A stretch of DNA of 64,000 nt, taken from Blautia hominis (GTDB lineage Bacteria; Bacillota; Clostridia; Lachnospirales; Lachnospiraceae). Positions 52,644 to 61,843 of the stretch are shown here, one piece after another. The notes below the pieces were generated by a model that worked only from the letters and a program-made list of their open reading frames with translations, had not been told where the DNA came from and searched no databases. A program made the position numbers and the translations under genes. Location of the stretch: contig NQOF01000003.1 in NCBI GenBank assembly GCA_002270465.1, positions 558,001-622,000 of the forward strand. Reading direction: 5' to 3'. Numbering within the stretch: the first letter of the stretch is position 1; the number at the start of each line of letters is the position of its first letter.

Positions 52644-53636
52644 ATGGCAGCGACAGATATTGGAATCGACTTGGGAACGGCCAGTATACTGGTTTACGCA
52701 AAAGGAAAAGGCATTGTACTGAAGGAACCATCCGTAGTTGCATACGATAAAGATAATAATAAAATAAGAGCGGTAGGAGAAGAGGCAAGACAGATGATCG
52801 GCAGGACCCCCGGCAACATTGTGGCAGTCCGCCCCCTGCGCCAGGGTGTCATTTCAGACTATGAGGTGACAGAAAAAATGCTGAAATACTTCATCTCTAA
52901 AGCTATGGGAAAGAAAGCTTTCCGAAAACCCCGCATCAGCATCTGCGTACCCAGCGGTGTGACAGAGGTAGAAAAGAAAGCAGTGGAGGAAGCCACTTAC
53001 CAGGCAGGAGCCAGAGAGGTAAATATCATCGAGGAGCCCATAGCGGCAGCCATCGGGGCGGGTATTGATATCACAAGACCTTTTGGCAACATGATCGTGG
53101 ATATCGGCGGAGGCACCACTGATGTGGCGGTGATTTCCCTCGGAGGAACTGTTGTCTCCACTTCCATCAAAGTGGCAGGAGACAATTTTGACGAGGCAAT
53201 CATGCGTTATGTGAGAAAAAAACATAATCTGATGATCGGGGAACGTTCTGCGGAGGATGCAAAGATCCAGATAGGAACTGTCTATCCTCATCCCCAGCCT
53301 AAGACCATGGATGTGAAAGGGCGGGATACGATCACAGGACTCCCCAAAAGCGTTACTCTGACCTCAGAGGAGATCAGGGAAGCCTTAAAAGATGCGACTG
53401 TACAGATTATGGAGACCATACACGGAATTCTGGAGAAAACACCTCCGGAACTGGCGGCTGATGTTGCTGACAGAGGCATTGTTCTCACCGGCGGCGGTGC
53501 GCTCTTAGGAGGCCTGGAGACACTCATCGAGGAGGAGACAGGCATCAACACCGTGGTTGCTGAGGAGCCGGCCATGGCTGTGGCCATCGGCACAGGCCAG
53601 TACATGGAGCTTATGAGCAAGATAAACGGTAAATAA
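52644..53636 (+). CDS. mreB: Rod shape-determining protein MreB/Mbl
   Basis: Bacterial actin of 330 residues that guides lateral cell wall synthesis under the membrane. Motifs: GIDLGTASILVYAKGKGIVL (phosphate 1), MIVDIGGGTTDVAVISLGG (phosphate 2) and the adenosine motif GIVLTGGGALLGGLETLI. The frame opens at 52560, but the ATG at 52644 after AAAGGGG gives the usual N-terminus. It is monocistronic, without mreC or mreD nearby, so Mbl is equally likely as the exact name. Confidence 0.95.
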   Translation: MAATDIGIDLGTASILVYAKGKGIVLKEPSVVAYDKDNNKIRAVGEEARQMIGRTPGNIVAVRPLRQGVISDYEVTEKMLKYFISKAMGKKAFRKPRISICVPSGVTEVEKKAVEEATYQAGAREVNIIEEPIAAAIGAGIDITRPFGNMIVDIGGGTTDVAVISLGGTVVSTSIKVAGDNFDEAIMRYVRKKHNLMIGERSAEDAKIQIGTVYPHPQPKTMDVKGRDTITGLPKSVTLTSEEIREALKDATVQIMETIHGILEKTPPELAADVADRGIVLTGGGALLGGLETLIEEETGINTVVAEEPAMAVAIGTGQYMELMSKINGK

Positions 53637-53639
53637 ATC

Positions 53640-53774
53640 GGGAACTATTCAGCAGGTCTGCGCATACATTGTGCTGACTGTAAGAAAGCATTCCACAGCC
53701 AAGCAAAAATGCTGTCGCCAAAGGTGATCTTGCATGGATTTTTGCCTGTAACTGTGTGGGTACTGAACAGTGAC
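53640..53774. mobile_element. MITE-like element, degenerate copy M3
   Basis: It begins GGGAACTATTCAG and ends CTGAACAGTGAC. The inner AGGTCTGCGCATACATTGTGCTGAC is shared with copies M1 and M2. The flanks are AATAAATC (53632-53639) and AATAAAAC (53775-53782), 7 of 8 alike. The right end again forms a hairpin (GTAACTGT / ACAGTGAC). An older insertion between mreB and recD2. Confidence 0.65.
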
Positions 53775-53796
53775 AATAAAACAAAAGAGGTAAGAT

Positions 53797-56031
53797 ATGG
53801 AAGAAACCATAGAAGGATATGTGGACCATATTATCTTCCGGAATGAGGACAATGGGTACACGGTTATGGTTGTGATCGCTGAGGAGGAAGAGCTGACCTG
53901 CGTGGGCAGTTTCCAGTATCTGAGTGAAGGGGAAACCATCAAAGCCTATGGACATTATACGGAGCATCCGTCCTATGGCAGACAGTTCTCCGTCACCTCC
54001 TATGAGACCGTAGTGCCCCAGGACTCCATGGCTATGGAACGTTACCTGGGTTCCGGTGCCATCAAGGGAATTGGTGCAGCTCTGGCAGCCAGGATCGTCA
54101 GACGCTTCAAGGATGACACACTGCGTATTGTGGAGGAGGAGCCGGAGCGGCTGGCAGAAATAAAAGGGATCAGTGAAAAAAAGGCCAGAGAGATCGCAGC
54201 ACAGGTATCTGAGAAAGCAGACATGCGCAAGGCCATGATGTTTCTCCAGCAATACGGCATATCCCTGTCACTGGGAGCTAAGATATTCAATCAATACGGA
54301 CAAGAGATGTACGGCATATTAAGGGAGAATCCCTATAAGATGGCTGAGGATATAGACGGAGTGGGATTTAAGATGGCAGATGAGATCGCTGCCAGGATTG
54401 GAATCCACACAGATTCCGACTACCGTATCCGAAGCGGTCTTCTATACATATTACTGCAGGCAACTGCAGAAGGGCATGTGTTCCTTCCACAGCGCATACT
54501 GCTGGAACGGGCATCTGCCCTTTTGGGCGTTGCAGCCCCTTATATGGAAAAACATATTATGGATCTGGCCATAGACAGAAAGATTGTGATGAAAGAAACC
54601 CCACTCAGAGAGGGTGTGCAGCCCGAGCCTGTTATCTATGCCAGCCAGTATTATCAGCTTGAGCTGCATGTGGCTCAGATGCTGAAAGAACTGGCATTGG
54701 AGGATACTGTGGATGAGGCCGGGATGGAAGCAAAGCTTGCCAGACTTGAAAAGAACGGAAACGTCCAGCTGGATGAAAAACAGCGCCAGGCAGTCATAGA
54801 GGCTGTGAGAAACGGCCTCCTGGTCATCACCGGCGGTCCCGGTACCGGAAAGACCACCACGATCAATGCGATCATCCGCTACTATGAGCTGGAAGGTCTG
54901 GATATCTGTCTGGCGGCCCCTACGGGAAGGGCAGCAAAGCGCATGACAGAGACCACAGGTTATGAGGCCAGAACCATACACAGGCTCTTGGAACTGAGCG
55001 GAATGCCGGATGATTCCTCAGCCAGTATCCATTTTGAAAGAAACGCACAGAATCCGCTGGAAGCGGATGTTGTTATCATTGACGAAATGTCCATGGTGGA
55101 CATTTTTCTTATGCACGCGCTGCTCCTGGCTATTACGCCGGGTACACGCCTGATCCTGGTGGGAGATGTAAACCAGCTTCCAAGCGTAGGACCGGGAAGT
55201 GTACTCAAAGACATCATCCGTTCCGGAAAATTTCCGGTTGTAGAGCTGGTTAAGATTTTCCGTCAGGCTTCCCAGAGTGATATTGTAGTGAACGCACACA
55301 AGATCAACCGGGGTGTCCCTGTTGTCCTGGATAACAAGAGTATGGATTTCTTCTTTCTGAAGCGGTATGATGCAAATGTGATCATCAGTGTTGTCATTAC
55401 CCTGATCCAGAAGAAGCTGCCAAAGTTTGTGGATGCCACTCCCTATGACATTCAGGTCCTGACTCCTATGCGGAAAGGTCTTCTGGGTGTTGAACGGCTC
55501 AATGGTATCCTGCAGCAGTATCTGAATCCCCCATCCCCTGATAAAAAAGAAAAAGAACACGGCAATGGCCTGTTCCGTGAGGGGGATAAGGTCATGCAGA
55601 TCAAGAATAATTACCAGACCGAGTGGGAAGTCCGGGGTAAATACGGCATTCCCGTGGAAAAAGGCGTAGGTGTCTTTAACGGAGATACGGGAATCCTGCG
55701 GGAGATCAATACCTTTGCAGAGACCTTGACCGTAGAGTTTGATGAGGGGCGTTTTGTGGAGTATGCCTTTAAACAGTTAGATGAGCTGGAACTGGCGTAT
55801 GCGATCACTATCCACAAATCACAGGGAAGCGAATATCCTGCAGTGGTCATACCGCTGCTCGGAGGCCCCAGGATGCTGATGAACAGAAATCTACTCTACA
55901 CGGCAGTGACCAGGGCCAGAAAGTGCGTGACACTGGTAGGAGATGAAAATACTTTTTGGGAAATGGAAAAAAACCAGATGGAACAAAGCCGTTATACCAC
56001 TCTGGATCTGCGGATAAAGGAAAGCTTCTAG
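53797..56031 (+). CDS. recD2: RecD2-type 5'-3' DNA helicase
   Basis: SF1B helicase of 744 residues. N-terminal OB-like and helix-hairpin-helix domains (KGIGAALAARIVRRF, AEIKGISEKKAREI) are followed by the motor with Walker A GGPGTGKTTT, Walker B VVIIDEMSMVD, motif VGDVNQLPSVGPG and the C-terminal AYAITIHKSQGSEYPAVVIPL and LLYTAVTRARKCVTLVG. RecD2 works without RecBC and helps fork and mismatch repair. It overlaps the comF frame by about 76 bases. Confidence 0.95.
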   Translation: MEETIEGYVDHIIFRNEDNGYTVMVVIAEEEELTCVGSFQYLSEGETIKAYGHYTEHPSYGRQFSVTSYETVVPQDSMAMERYLGSGAIKGIGAALAARIVRRFKDDTLRIVEEEPERLAEIKGISEKKAREIAAQVSEKADMRKAMMFLQQYGISLSLGAKIFNQYGQEMYGILRENPYKMAEDIDGVGFKMADEIAARIGIHTDSDYRIRSGLLYILLQATAEGHVFLPQRILLERASALLGVAAPYMEKHIMDLAIDRKIVMKETPLREGVQPEPVIYASQYYQLELHVAQMLKELALEDTVDEAGMEAKLARLEKNGNVQLDEKQRQAVIEAVRNGLLVITGGPGTGKTTTINAIIRYYELEGLDICLAAPTGRAAKRMTETTGYEARTIHRLLELSGMPDDSSASIHFERNAQNPLEADVVIIDEMSMVDIFLMHALLLAITPGTRLILVGDVNQLPSVGPGSVLKDIIRSGKFPVVELVKIFRQASQSDIVVNAHKINRGVPVVLDNKSMDFFFLKRYDANVIISVVITLIQKKLPKFVDATPYDIQVLTPMRKGLLGVERLNGILQQYLNPPSPDKKEKEHGNGLFREGDKVMQIKNNYQTEWEVRGKYGIPVEKGVGVFNGDTGILREINTFAETLTVEFDEGRFVEYAFKQLDELELAYAITIHKSQGSEYPAVVIPLLGGPRMLMNRNLLYTAVTRARKCVTLVGDENTFWEMEKNQMEQSRYTTLDLRIKESF

Positions 56032-56738
56032 CTTCCTTTGTCCTTGATCTGGTCTATCCCAGGCGCTGCCCAGTCTGCCATGACATTGCAGTCCCCCGGG
56101 GAAGGGCCATATGCCGGGAATGCCTGGATAAACTTGTGCCCATACATGGGCCGCGCTGTTTCAAGTGCTCTAAGCCTCTTTCTGACCGTGAGGCGGAGTT
56201 CTGCTATGACTGTGCATCAAAAAAACATTCTTATGACCGTGGAATCAGTATTTTTCCTTACGGCTCCGTTCTTTCACAATCCCTGTATCAGTTAAAATAT
56301 CACCAAAGGCAGGAATACGGACGTTTTTACGGACGCTATGCCGCAGCCTGTGCAGGGGAACAGATCCGCCTGTGGGGCCCGGAGGTGTTGATCCCTGTTC
56401 CGCTCCATCCAAAAAGGATGGAAAAGAGAGGATATAACCAGGCAGAAATAATCGCAGGGGAGATTGGCAGGATACTGCAGTTACCTGTAGACACAAAAAC
56501 GGTTGTCAGGAGAGTCAACACAAAACCACAGAAAGAACTGAATGACAAGGAGAGGAGAAGCAATCTGCGCAGTGCATTTGCTGTGAGGCAGGCAAAGCTT
56601 CCGTGGAAAAAAATACTGATCATTGATGACATCTACACCACAGGAAGCACTGTGGACGGTGTAAGCCTTGCACTGAAAGCTGCCGGCGCAGAGCAGGTAT
56701 ATTTTTTAACCATAGCCATAGGCACAGGTTTCTGTTGA
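55956..56738 (+). CDS. comFC: ComF-family amidophosphoribosyltransferase-like protein
   Basis: Protein of up to 260 residues. A zinc finger pair (CPVC ... CREC; CFKC ... CYDC, about 38-90) precedes a phosphoribosyltransferase domain with IIDDIYTTGSTVDGV (PRPP loop) near 225. ComFC-type proteins aid the processing of incoming DNA. The only start available in frame is the TTG at 55956, inside recD2; no ATG or GTG occurs before the zinc finger. Translation may depend on recD2 coupling. The protein is otherwise complete. Confidence 0.85.
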   Translation: MGNGKKPDGTKPLYHSGSADKGKLLASFVLDLVYPRRCPVCHDIAVPRGRAICRECLDKLVPIHGPRCFKCSKPLSDREAEFCYDCASKKHSYDRGISIFPYGSVLSQSLYQLKYHQRQEYGRFYGRYAAACAGEQIRLWGPEVLIPVPLHPKRMEKRGYNQAEIIAGEIGRILQLPVDTKTVVRRVNTKPQKELNDKERRSNLRSAFAVRQAKLPWKKILIIDDIYTTGSTVDGVSLALKAAGAEQVYFLTIAIGTGFC

Positions 56739-56744
56739 TAAGGC

Positions 56745-56774
56745 TTGATTCGCCTGCTTTATTTATGCTATAAT
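56745..56774 (+). promoter_or_regulatory. Promoter of the cdaA region
   Basis: TTGATT (56745-56750) and TATAAT (56769-56774) with an 18-base spacer and an extended TGC before the -10 box. Confidence 0.65.
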
Positions 56775-56779
56775 GCAAG

Positions 56780-56934
56780 TTGTATACATTGGATGCCATT
56801 TAAGAGATGTAGTAAGTGGCACATTTGTTGTGTCAAAAATGCAGGAGACTTTTTGGGCATAACGATAGGAAACGCTGCATAATTACACTGTGAAGACATC
56901 TAAATCCTTGTTTCACAGGAAGTAGAGGAAGCTT
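56780..56934 (+). promoter_or_regulatory. Long untranslated leader of the cdaA operon
   Basis: About 155 bases between the promoter and the first gene hold no open frame of interest. Short pairings occur (GTGGCACATTTGTTGTGTC, TGTGAAGACATC ... TTTCACA), but I recognise no known riboswitch class. The length suggests possible RNA-level control. Confidence 0.35.
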
Positions 56935-57366
56935 ATGTTAAATGAACAAAAAATCAAGAAAATGAGAAAATTAGCTGCTTACGAATCCGGTAAGGGAAGA
57001 GAAGATCTGTCGATCAGCAATTACTACAGAAGTGATTACATAGGCCTTGCGCTGATCAAAAACTTTTTTATCACTACCATTGCCTATGCGTTGCTGCTGG
57101 CTGTCTATTTTGGATATAAGAGCGAATATATGATGGATAATCTCCATAAGATGGATTTGTTTTCATTGGGGCTTAAGATTATCATTATATATATCGTACT
57201 GCTGGTGGCCTACAGCATATTGACGTATATTTACTGCTCTGTCAAATACAGGAGTGCCCAGAAAGGTGTGGAAGAGTATTACAGAGAGCTGGGACAGCTG
57301 AAAAAAATATATGACAGAGAAGAAAAGAGAGCCGGGAGACTGACCGGAAGGAGGAAAGGCGCATGA
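56935..57366 (+). CDS. Unrecognised membrane protein, two helices
   Basis: Protein of 143 residues without a family I know. A polar N-terminal 35 residues (KIKKMRKLAAYESGKGREDL) are followed by helices at about 39-58 (IKNFFITTIAYALLLAVYFGY) and 78-100 (LGLKIIIIYIVLLVAYSILTYIY), then a basic coiled tail (RSAQKGVEEYYRELGQLKKIYDREEKR). It overlaps the next gene by 4 bases (ATGA), so the two are coupled and may form a complex. Confidence 0.65.
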   Translation: MLNEQKIKKMRKLAAYESGKGREDLSISNYYRSDYIGLALIKNFFITTIAYALLLAVYFGYKSEYMMDNLHKMDLFSLGLKIIIIYIVLLVAYSILTYIYCSVKYRSAQKGVEEYYRELGQLKKIYDREEKRAGRLTGRRKGA

Positions 57367-58421
57367 CAGCGTTACTGATATTGAAACAGAAAATCAAAGA
57401 ATTTTACGGGGAGCATGACACCTGGATTCTTCCGATCCTGAAGTTTATTTTAGCATTCGGCCTTTTCAAAGGCATTAACACTACACTGGGTTTTATGGGA
57501 AAACTGGATAACATTTTTGTTGTCCTGATCCTTGCTCTTCTGTGTTCTGTTATGCCAATCAATGCCATGACGATCCTGGGTTGTATCCTGATCATCGGCC
57601 ATTGCTATGCGGTGGGGATTGAAGTCGCAGGTTTTGCATTGCTATTAATGATCCTGCTGATGATATTATTTCTGCGGTTTACATCCAAGGATAATGTGGC
57701 ACTGGTGCTTACACCGGTTTCCTTTGCCTTTCATATCCCGGCAGCGGTACCCATTGGCTGTGGCCTTCTCAGGGGACCCGCAAGCGCAGTACCTGCCGGC
57801 TGTGGTGTGGTCCTGTACTACTTTATGCGCCTGGTAAAAGACAAGGCGGGAGTGCTTCAGGGAAAAGAGACAGAAGCTGTCCAGAAACTACAGATCTTAC
57901 TGGACGGACTGGTAAAAAACCAGGAAATGTGGCTGGCAATCATTGCTTTTGCCACAGTGACCCTTCTGGTATATCTTATCCGCCGCTCCTCCTTTGACTA
58001 CTCCTGGAGGATTGCAGTGGTCACGGGTTCTGTGGTATATATCGTCCTGATGTTGTTCGGAAGTATGTTCATGAGTATCAGCATGGAGATGGGCAGCGTT
58101 ATCATTGCCGGTGTGGTTTCCGCAGTGATTGGCCTTGTCATCGAATTTTTTGTACTGGGAGTGGACTACTCAAGAAGTGAAGTGGCGCAGTTTGAGGATG
58201 ACGAATATGTATATTATGTAAAAGCAGTTCCGAAATCACTGGTGTCACAGACTAAGAAGAGTGTGAAAAAGTTTTCATCTAATAAGAAATCTGATGACAG
58301 AGATTTGGATGAAGAAGATATAGAGGAAGATCTGGTGCAGGATGCAGCTCCTGTGGAGCATGTTTCTGAAGAGGATTTTGATTTTGAGAAACAGCTGGAA
58401 GAATCGCTGAAAGACTTATAA
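57363..58421 (+). CDS. Unrecognised polytopic membrane protein upstream of cdaA
   Basis: Protein of 352 residues with about eight membrane helices (20-270), including GLLRGPASAVPAGCGVVLYYFMRLVKDKAGV, and an acidic C-terminal cytoplasmic tail rich in Asp/Glu (RDLDEEDIEEDLVQDAAPVEHVSEEDFDF, about 308-350). It is not a known transporter family to me. It is placed 45 bases before cdaA and coupled to the protein at 56935, so a link with c-di-AMP or envelope control is inferred only from position. Confidence 0.65.
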   Translation: MTALLILKQKIKEFYGEHDTWILPILKFILAFGLFKGINTTLGFMGKLDNIFVVLILALLCSVMPINAMTILGCILIIGHCYAVGIEVAGFALLLMILLMILFLRFTSKDNVALVLTPVSFAFHIPAAVPIGCGLLRGPASAVPAGCGVVLYYFMRLVKDKAGVLQGKETEAVQKLQILLDGLVKNQEMWLAIIAFATVTLLVYLIRRSSFDYSWRIAVVTGSVVYIVLMLFGSMFMSISMEMGSVIIAGVVSAVIGLVIEFFVLGVDYSRSEVAQFEDDEYVYYVKAVPKSLVSQTKKSVKKFSSNKKSDDRDLDEEDIEEDLVQDAAPVEHVSEEDFDFEKQLEESLKDL

Positions 58422-58466
58422 AGACAATCCCATAGGGGAATTATACATAATTAAGGGGGTGGAGAT

Positions 58467-59351
58467 ATGGGGAATTTTACAGTAATTTTAAAAGAGTATT
58501 TGGGTAAGATGACACTTCCCCGTATAGCCTGGATCGATATTATTGAGATTCTGCTGATAGCTGTTTTTGTTTATCAGTTCATGCTGTGGGTGAGAAATAC
58601 CCGGGCGTATTCTCTGCTGAAAGGAATCCTGATTGTCCTGGCGTTTATCTTCATCGCATTCCTTTTAAAGATGAATACCATTCTCTGGCTGGTCTATAAT
58701 GCAGGTGGTTATGCAATCACAGCCATATTGGTTATTTTTCAGCCGGAACTGCGTAAGGCTTTGGAGGAGTTAGGACATAAGAAGATCGTAAGCAACATTC
58801 TTCCGTTTGACAACGGGAAAAAAGAGGACAGCGGAAGATTCAGTGACCGTACATTAAATGAAATTGTGCGTGCCAGCTTTGAAATGGGGGAGGTCAAGAC
58901 CGGGGCCTTGATCGTGATCGAGGAGGAGACAGGATTAAACGAGTTTGCCAGAACGGGTATTTATCTGGATTCTCTGGTGACAAGTCAGCTCCTGATCAAT
59001 ATCTTTGAGCATAATACGCCTCTTCATGATGGCGCTGTTATAATCAGAGGGGACCGTGTAGTTGCAGCCACCTGTTATCTGCCGCTTTCAGATAATATGG
59101 AACTGAATAAAAATCTTGGGACCAGACATCGCGCAGGTGTGGGGATCAGTGAGGTCAGTGACTCTATCACGATCATTGTCTCAGAAGAAACCGGCCGGGT
59201 ATCCGTAGCCCATCATGGCAAACTTATTGTAGGGGTAAACAGAGATGAACTCAAAGCAATCTTGTTAAAGGAGCAGAATGCCAACGCAGAGAAACAGAAA
59301 CGCAAAATATGGAAGGGATGGGTGAAGAATGAAGAAAAGTCTGATGAATAA
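58467..59351 (+). CDS. cdaA: Diadenylate cyclase CdaA
   Basis: Membrane protein of 294 residues that makes c-di-AMP from two ATP. Three N-terminal helices (about 24-42, 50-68, 74-92) precede the DAC domain with the catalytic DGA (188-190, LHDGAVIIRGD) and GTRHR (218-222, binds ATP). The start follows AAGGGGGTGG. It overlaps cdaR by 23 bases. The cognate phosphodiesterase gene gdpP is in the window too. Confidence 0.97.
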   Translation: MGNFTVILKEYLGKMTLPRIAWIDIIEILLIAVFVYQFMLWVRNTRAYSLLKGILIVLAFIFIAFLLKMNTILWLVYNAGGYAITAILVIFQPELRKALEELGHKKIVSNILPFDNGKKEDSGRFSDRTLNEIVRASFEMGEVKTGALIVIEEETGLNEFARTGIYLDSLVTSQLLINIFEHNTPLHDGAVIIRGDRVVAATCYLPLSDNMELNKNLGTRHRAGVGISEVSDSITIIVSEETGRVSVAHHGKLIVGVNRDELKAILLKEQNANAEKQKRKIWKGWVKNEEKSDE

Positions 59352-60648
59352 ATTTACCTTGAAAATCCTTTCTCTGCTGATAGCCATATTGATCTGGCTG
59401 CTGGTCATGAATATAGAGAACCCTTCCATCACCCAGACATACATGGATATACCGGTTACATTTGTCAATGAGTCTTATATAGAAAGTATGAATAACATTG
59501 CACTTATGGTGGATGGAAAAGACTCTGTAAATGTCCGTATCCGGGCTGCAAGTGAAACCATCAAGAAACTGAGCAAAGAGAATATTACAGCCGTGGCTGA
59601 TCTGACACAGATCATTGATATGGATTCTGATCCTATTATGGTGCCGGTCACGGTTACCTGTGCGGGAGTCGATGATGAGGATATAGAAGTGACACCTAAA
59701 AATATTCCCATCAAAATAGATGAACGAAAAAGTCTTGACCGTATCATCAGTACGGAACTCATAGGGGAATCTAAGCCCGACAATAATTACGAGGTTGGAA
59801 AGATAACTGCCAATCCGGAAAAGATCAATATTGTAGGGCCAAAATCTATTATAGAAAAAATAGACAGTGTGACAGCCCAGGTAAATGTGGACGGTATGGG
59901 CGCAAGTGGTGAGCGGGAAGCTACATTAAAGATATATGATAAAAACCACGATGAATTAAGTGAAAAGCAGATGTCTTATCTTAAATTCGATGTGCCCAGC
60001 ACTACAGTCCAGGTTTATGTTGAATTATGGAGAATGTTGAAGGATGTTACAATTGATGTCTCCAATGCGTACGTGGGAAGCCCGCAGAGTGGGTATCAGG
60101 TAGATTCGGTGTCATCGACACCAAGCGAGATCAGTATAGTGGGTTCGGAAGAGGCGCTGCAGAAATTCACGGTAAACGGAAACAAACTGACAATCCCTCA
60201 ATCGGATGAGAGGGATATTTCGGGTAAGTCCTCTGATTGTGAATTCTCAGTTGATCTGACAGAACTTTTGCCAAAAGATATAAAACTTGCAACAGGCGTA
60301 AATGATACAGCTCTTTTAACAGTAAAGATACTTCCGCTGAATAGTAAAGAGTATAATATTTCCACAAATGAAATGAAAGTTGAAAATAGTCCTGCCAATA
60401 TGAATGTGGTTATGGACAAAGTGGAAGTTCTGGTTCGGGTTGAGGGAAAAGAAGAAGATTTAGATAAACTGGATAAGAGTCAAATACATCTCAGTATTGA
60501 TCTGAAATCTTATACAGCAGCCGGCGAATACGAGGTACCAGTTAAAATTGAAGTGCCGGATGGATATCAGGTGGTTGATGAGATCAATGTGAAGGTCACT
60601 TTGACAGATGCCAACGCAAATGTTGTAACTCAGAGATCGGAACCATAA
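59329..60648 (+). CDS. cdaR: CdaA regulator with YbbR repeats
   Basis: Protein of 439 residues. One N-terminal helix (about 11-28, LKILSLLIAILIWLLVMNIEN) anchors an outside array of about four YbbR beta repeats (VNVRIRAASETIKKLSKENITAVADL; INIVGPKSIIEKIDSVTAQVNVDG; ISIVGSEEALQKFTVNG; LVRVEGKEEDLDKLDKSQIHLSIDL). CdaR binds CdaA and tunes its activity. The start lies within cdaA, so the two are coupled. glmM, often third in this operon, is not present. Confidence 0.95.
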   Translation: MKKSLMNKFTLKILSLLIAILIWLLVMNIENPSITQTYMDIPVTFVNESYIESMNNIALMVDGKDSVNVRIRAASETIKKLSKENITAVADLTQIIDMDSDPIMVPVTVTCAGVDDEDIEVTPKNIPIKIDERKSLDRIISTELIGESKPDNNYEVGKITANPEKINIVGPKSIIEKIDSVTAQVNVDGMGASGEREATLKIYDKNHDELSEKQMSYLKFDVPSTTVQVYVELWRMLKDVTIDVSNAYVGSPQSGYQVDSVSSTPSEISIVGSEEALQKFTVNGNKLTIPQSDERDISGKSSDCEFSVDLTELLPKDIKLATGVNDTALLTVKILPLNSKEYNISTNEMKVENSPANMNVVMDKVEVLVRVEGKEEDLDKLDKSQIHLSIDLKSYTAAGEYEVPVKIEVPDGYQVVDEINVKVTLTDANANVVTQRSEP

Positions 60649-60673
60649 AATAGAAGCAGGGGAGTGATGAATA

Positions 60674-60937
60674 ATGGTAAGTCAGAAAGTAAAAGTAAAT
60701 AATTTGATCGGACTGCATTTAAGACCGGCAGGCCGTCTCTGCAGTGAAGCCATGCAGTTCAAATCACTGATTACCTTCAGTTATAATAATGTAACCGCAA
60801 ATGCAAAGAGTGTCCTCAGTGTTCTTGGCGCATGTGTGAAAGGCGGAGATGAAATTGAACTGGTATGCGAAGGGGAAGACGAGGAAGAGGCATTAAAACA
60901 TCTGGTATATATTCTGGAGGAAGGTTTACAGGAATAA
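60674..60937 (+). CDS. HPr-family phosphocarrier protein
   Basis: Protein of 87 residues. The phosphorylated His15 is present in GLHLRPAG, and Ser46 in NAKSVLSVLG, the site used by HPr kinase. It could be HPr of the sugar phosphotransferase system or a Crh-like paralogue; having His15 favours an active carrier. The spacing of 25 bases to cdaR suggests cotranscription, and a terminator follows at 60972. Confidence 0.93.
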   Translation: MVSQKVKVNNLIGLHLRPAGRLCSEAMQFKSLITFSYNNVTANAKSVLSVLGACVKGGDEIELVCEGEDEEEALKHLVYILEEGLQE

Positions 60938-60971
60938 TTGTTTTATTATGATCCTGAGCAGGAAAATTCCG

Positions 60972-61010
60972 GGGATGGGACAGTCAAGGCTGTCTCATCC
61001 CTCGATTTTT
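60972..61010 (+). terminator. Intrinsic terminator after the HPr gene
   Basis: GGGATGGGACAG pairs with CTGTCTCATCCC (12 bp, one G-T) around a 6-base loop, followed by TCGATTTTT. It shows that the upstream extension of the azlC frame (from 60938) is not coding. Confidence 0.8.
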
Positions 61011-61138
61011 GCCTGCCGGGAATCTCAAGGACAAGAATGTTACGAATTATAGCCCTGCAAAAACAATCCCATCCTCCCGGGACAGAGGTTGTGAATCGTA
61101 ACGCAAGAATACTAATATTACTTAAGGAGAAAGCAATC

Positions 61139-61843
61139 ATGCATAATAACATGAAAGAAGGCCTGAAAGATGGTATCCCTATCGCACTGGGGTATTTTTC
61201 CGTCAGTTTCACATTTGGCATGCTGGCAGTGAACAGCGGTATGGCTCCTCTTCACGCGGTGCTGATTTCCCTTTTTAATCTCACATCCGCAGGGCAGTTT
61301 GCCGGTCTGAATGTGATCCTTTCGGGGGCATCGCTGCTGGAAATGGCATTGACGCAGTTTGTAATCAACATGAGGTATGCACTTATGTCCCTTTCTTTAT
61401 CCCAAAAGTTTGACAAGTGTGTCAAGACGCGCCACAGGCTTCTCATCGCATATGGAAATACGGATGAGATATTCGCAGTGGCGAGTTCAAAGAGGGGAAG
61501 TGTGGGGCAGTATTATATGTACGGCCTGATCTGCCTGCCGGTACTTGGATGGGTAGGGGGAACGCTTACAGGAGCCATAGCGAGCACGGTTATGCCCGCA
61601 TTTGTGCGCAGCGCTTTGGGGGTGGCACTCTACGGAATGTTTATCGCCATTGTTGTGCCTCCGGCAAAAAAGGAATCCACTGTGAGGACTGTTGTATTTA
61701 TTGCCCTGGCCCTGAGCAGTATGTTTTACTACCTTCCGGTATTAAAACAAATTTCCAGCGGCTTTATGATCATTATCTGCACCCTGCTGGCAGCAGGTAT
61801 CGGTGCTGTTTTATTTCCGATCAAGGAGGAGGTGGAGGCATGA
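61139..61843 (+). CDS. azlC: Branched-chain amino acid exporter large subunit, AzlC family
   Basis: Membrane protein of 234 residues with about seven helices. The N-terminus is DGIPIALGYFSVSFTFGMLAVNSGM, followed by LFNLTSAGQFAGLNVILSG and QFVINMRYALMSLSLS, all typical of AzlC. The ATG at 61139 follows AAGGAGA at 61124. It pairs with the small AzlD subunit; in related pairs they export leucine-type amino acids or analogues. It overlaps azlD by ATGA. Confidence 0.93.
   Translation: MHNNMKEGLKDGIPIALGYFSVSFTFGMLAVNSGMAPLHAVLISLFNLTSAGQFAGLNVILSGASLLEMALTQFVINMRYALMSLSLSQKFDKCVKTRHRLLIAYGNTDEIFAVASSKRGSVGQYYMYGLICLPVLGWVGGTLTGAIASTVMPAFVRSALGVALYGMFIAIVVPPAKKESTVRTVVFIALALSSMFYYLPVLKQISSGFMIIICTLLAAGIGAVLFPIKEEVEA

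Noticed and set aside
60938-61138. Upstream extension of the azlC frame
   Set aside because: It runs through a strong terminator and lacks the family's N-terminus; the ATG at 61139 has a good ribosome site.
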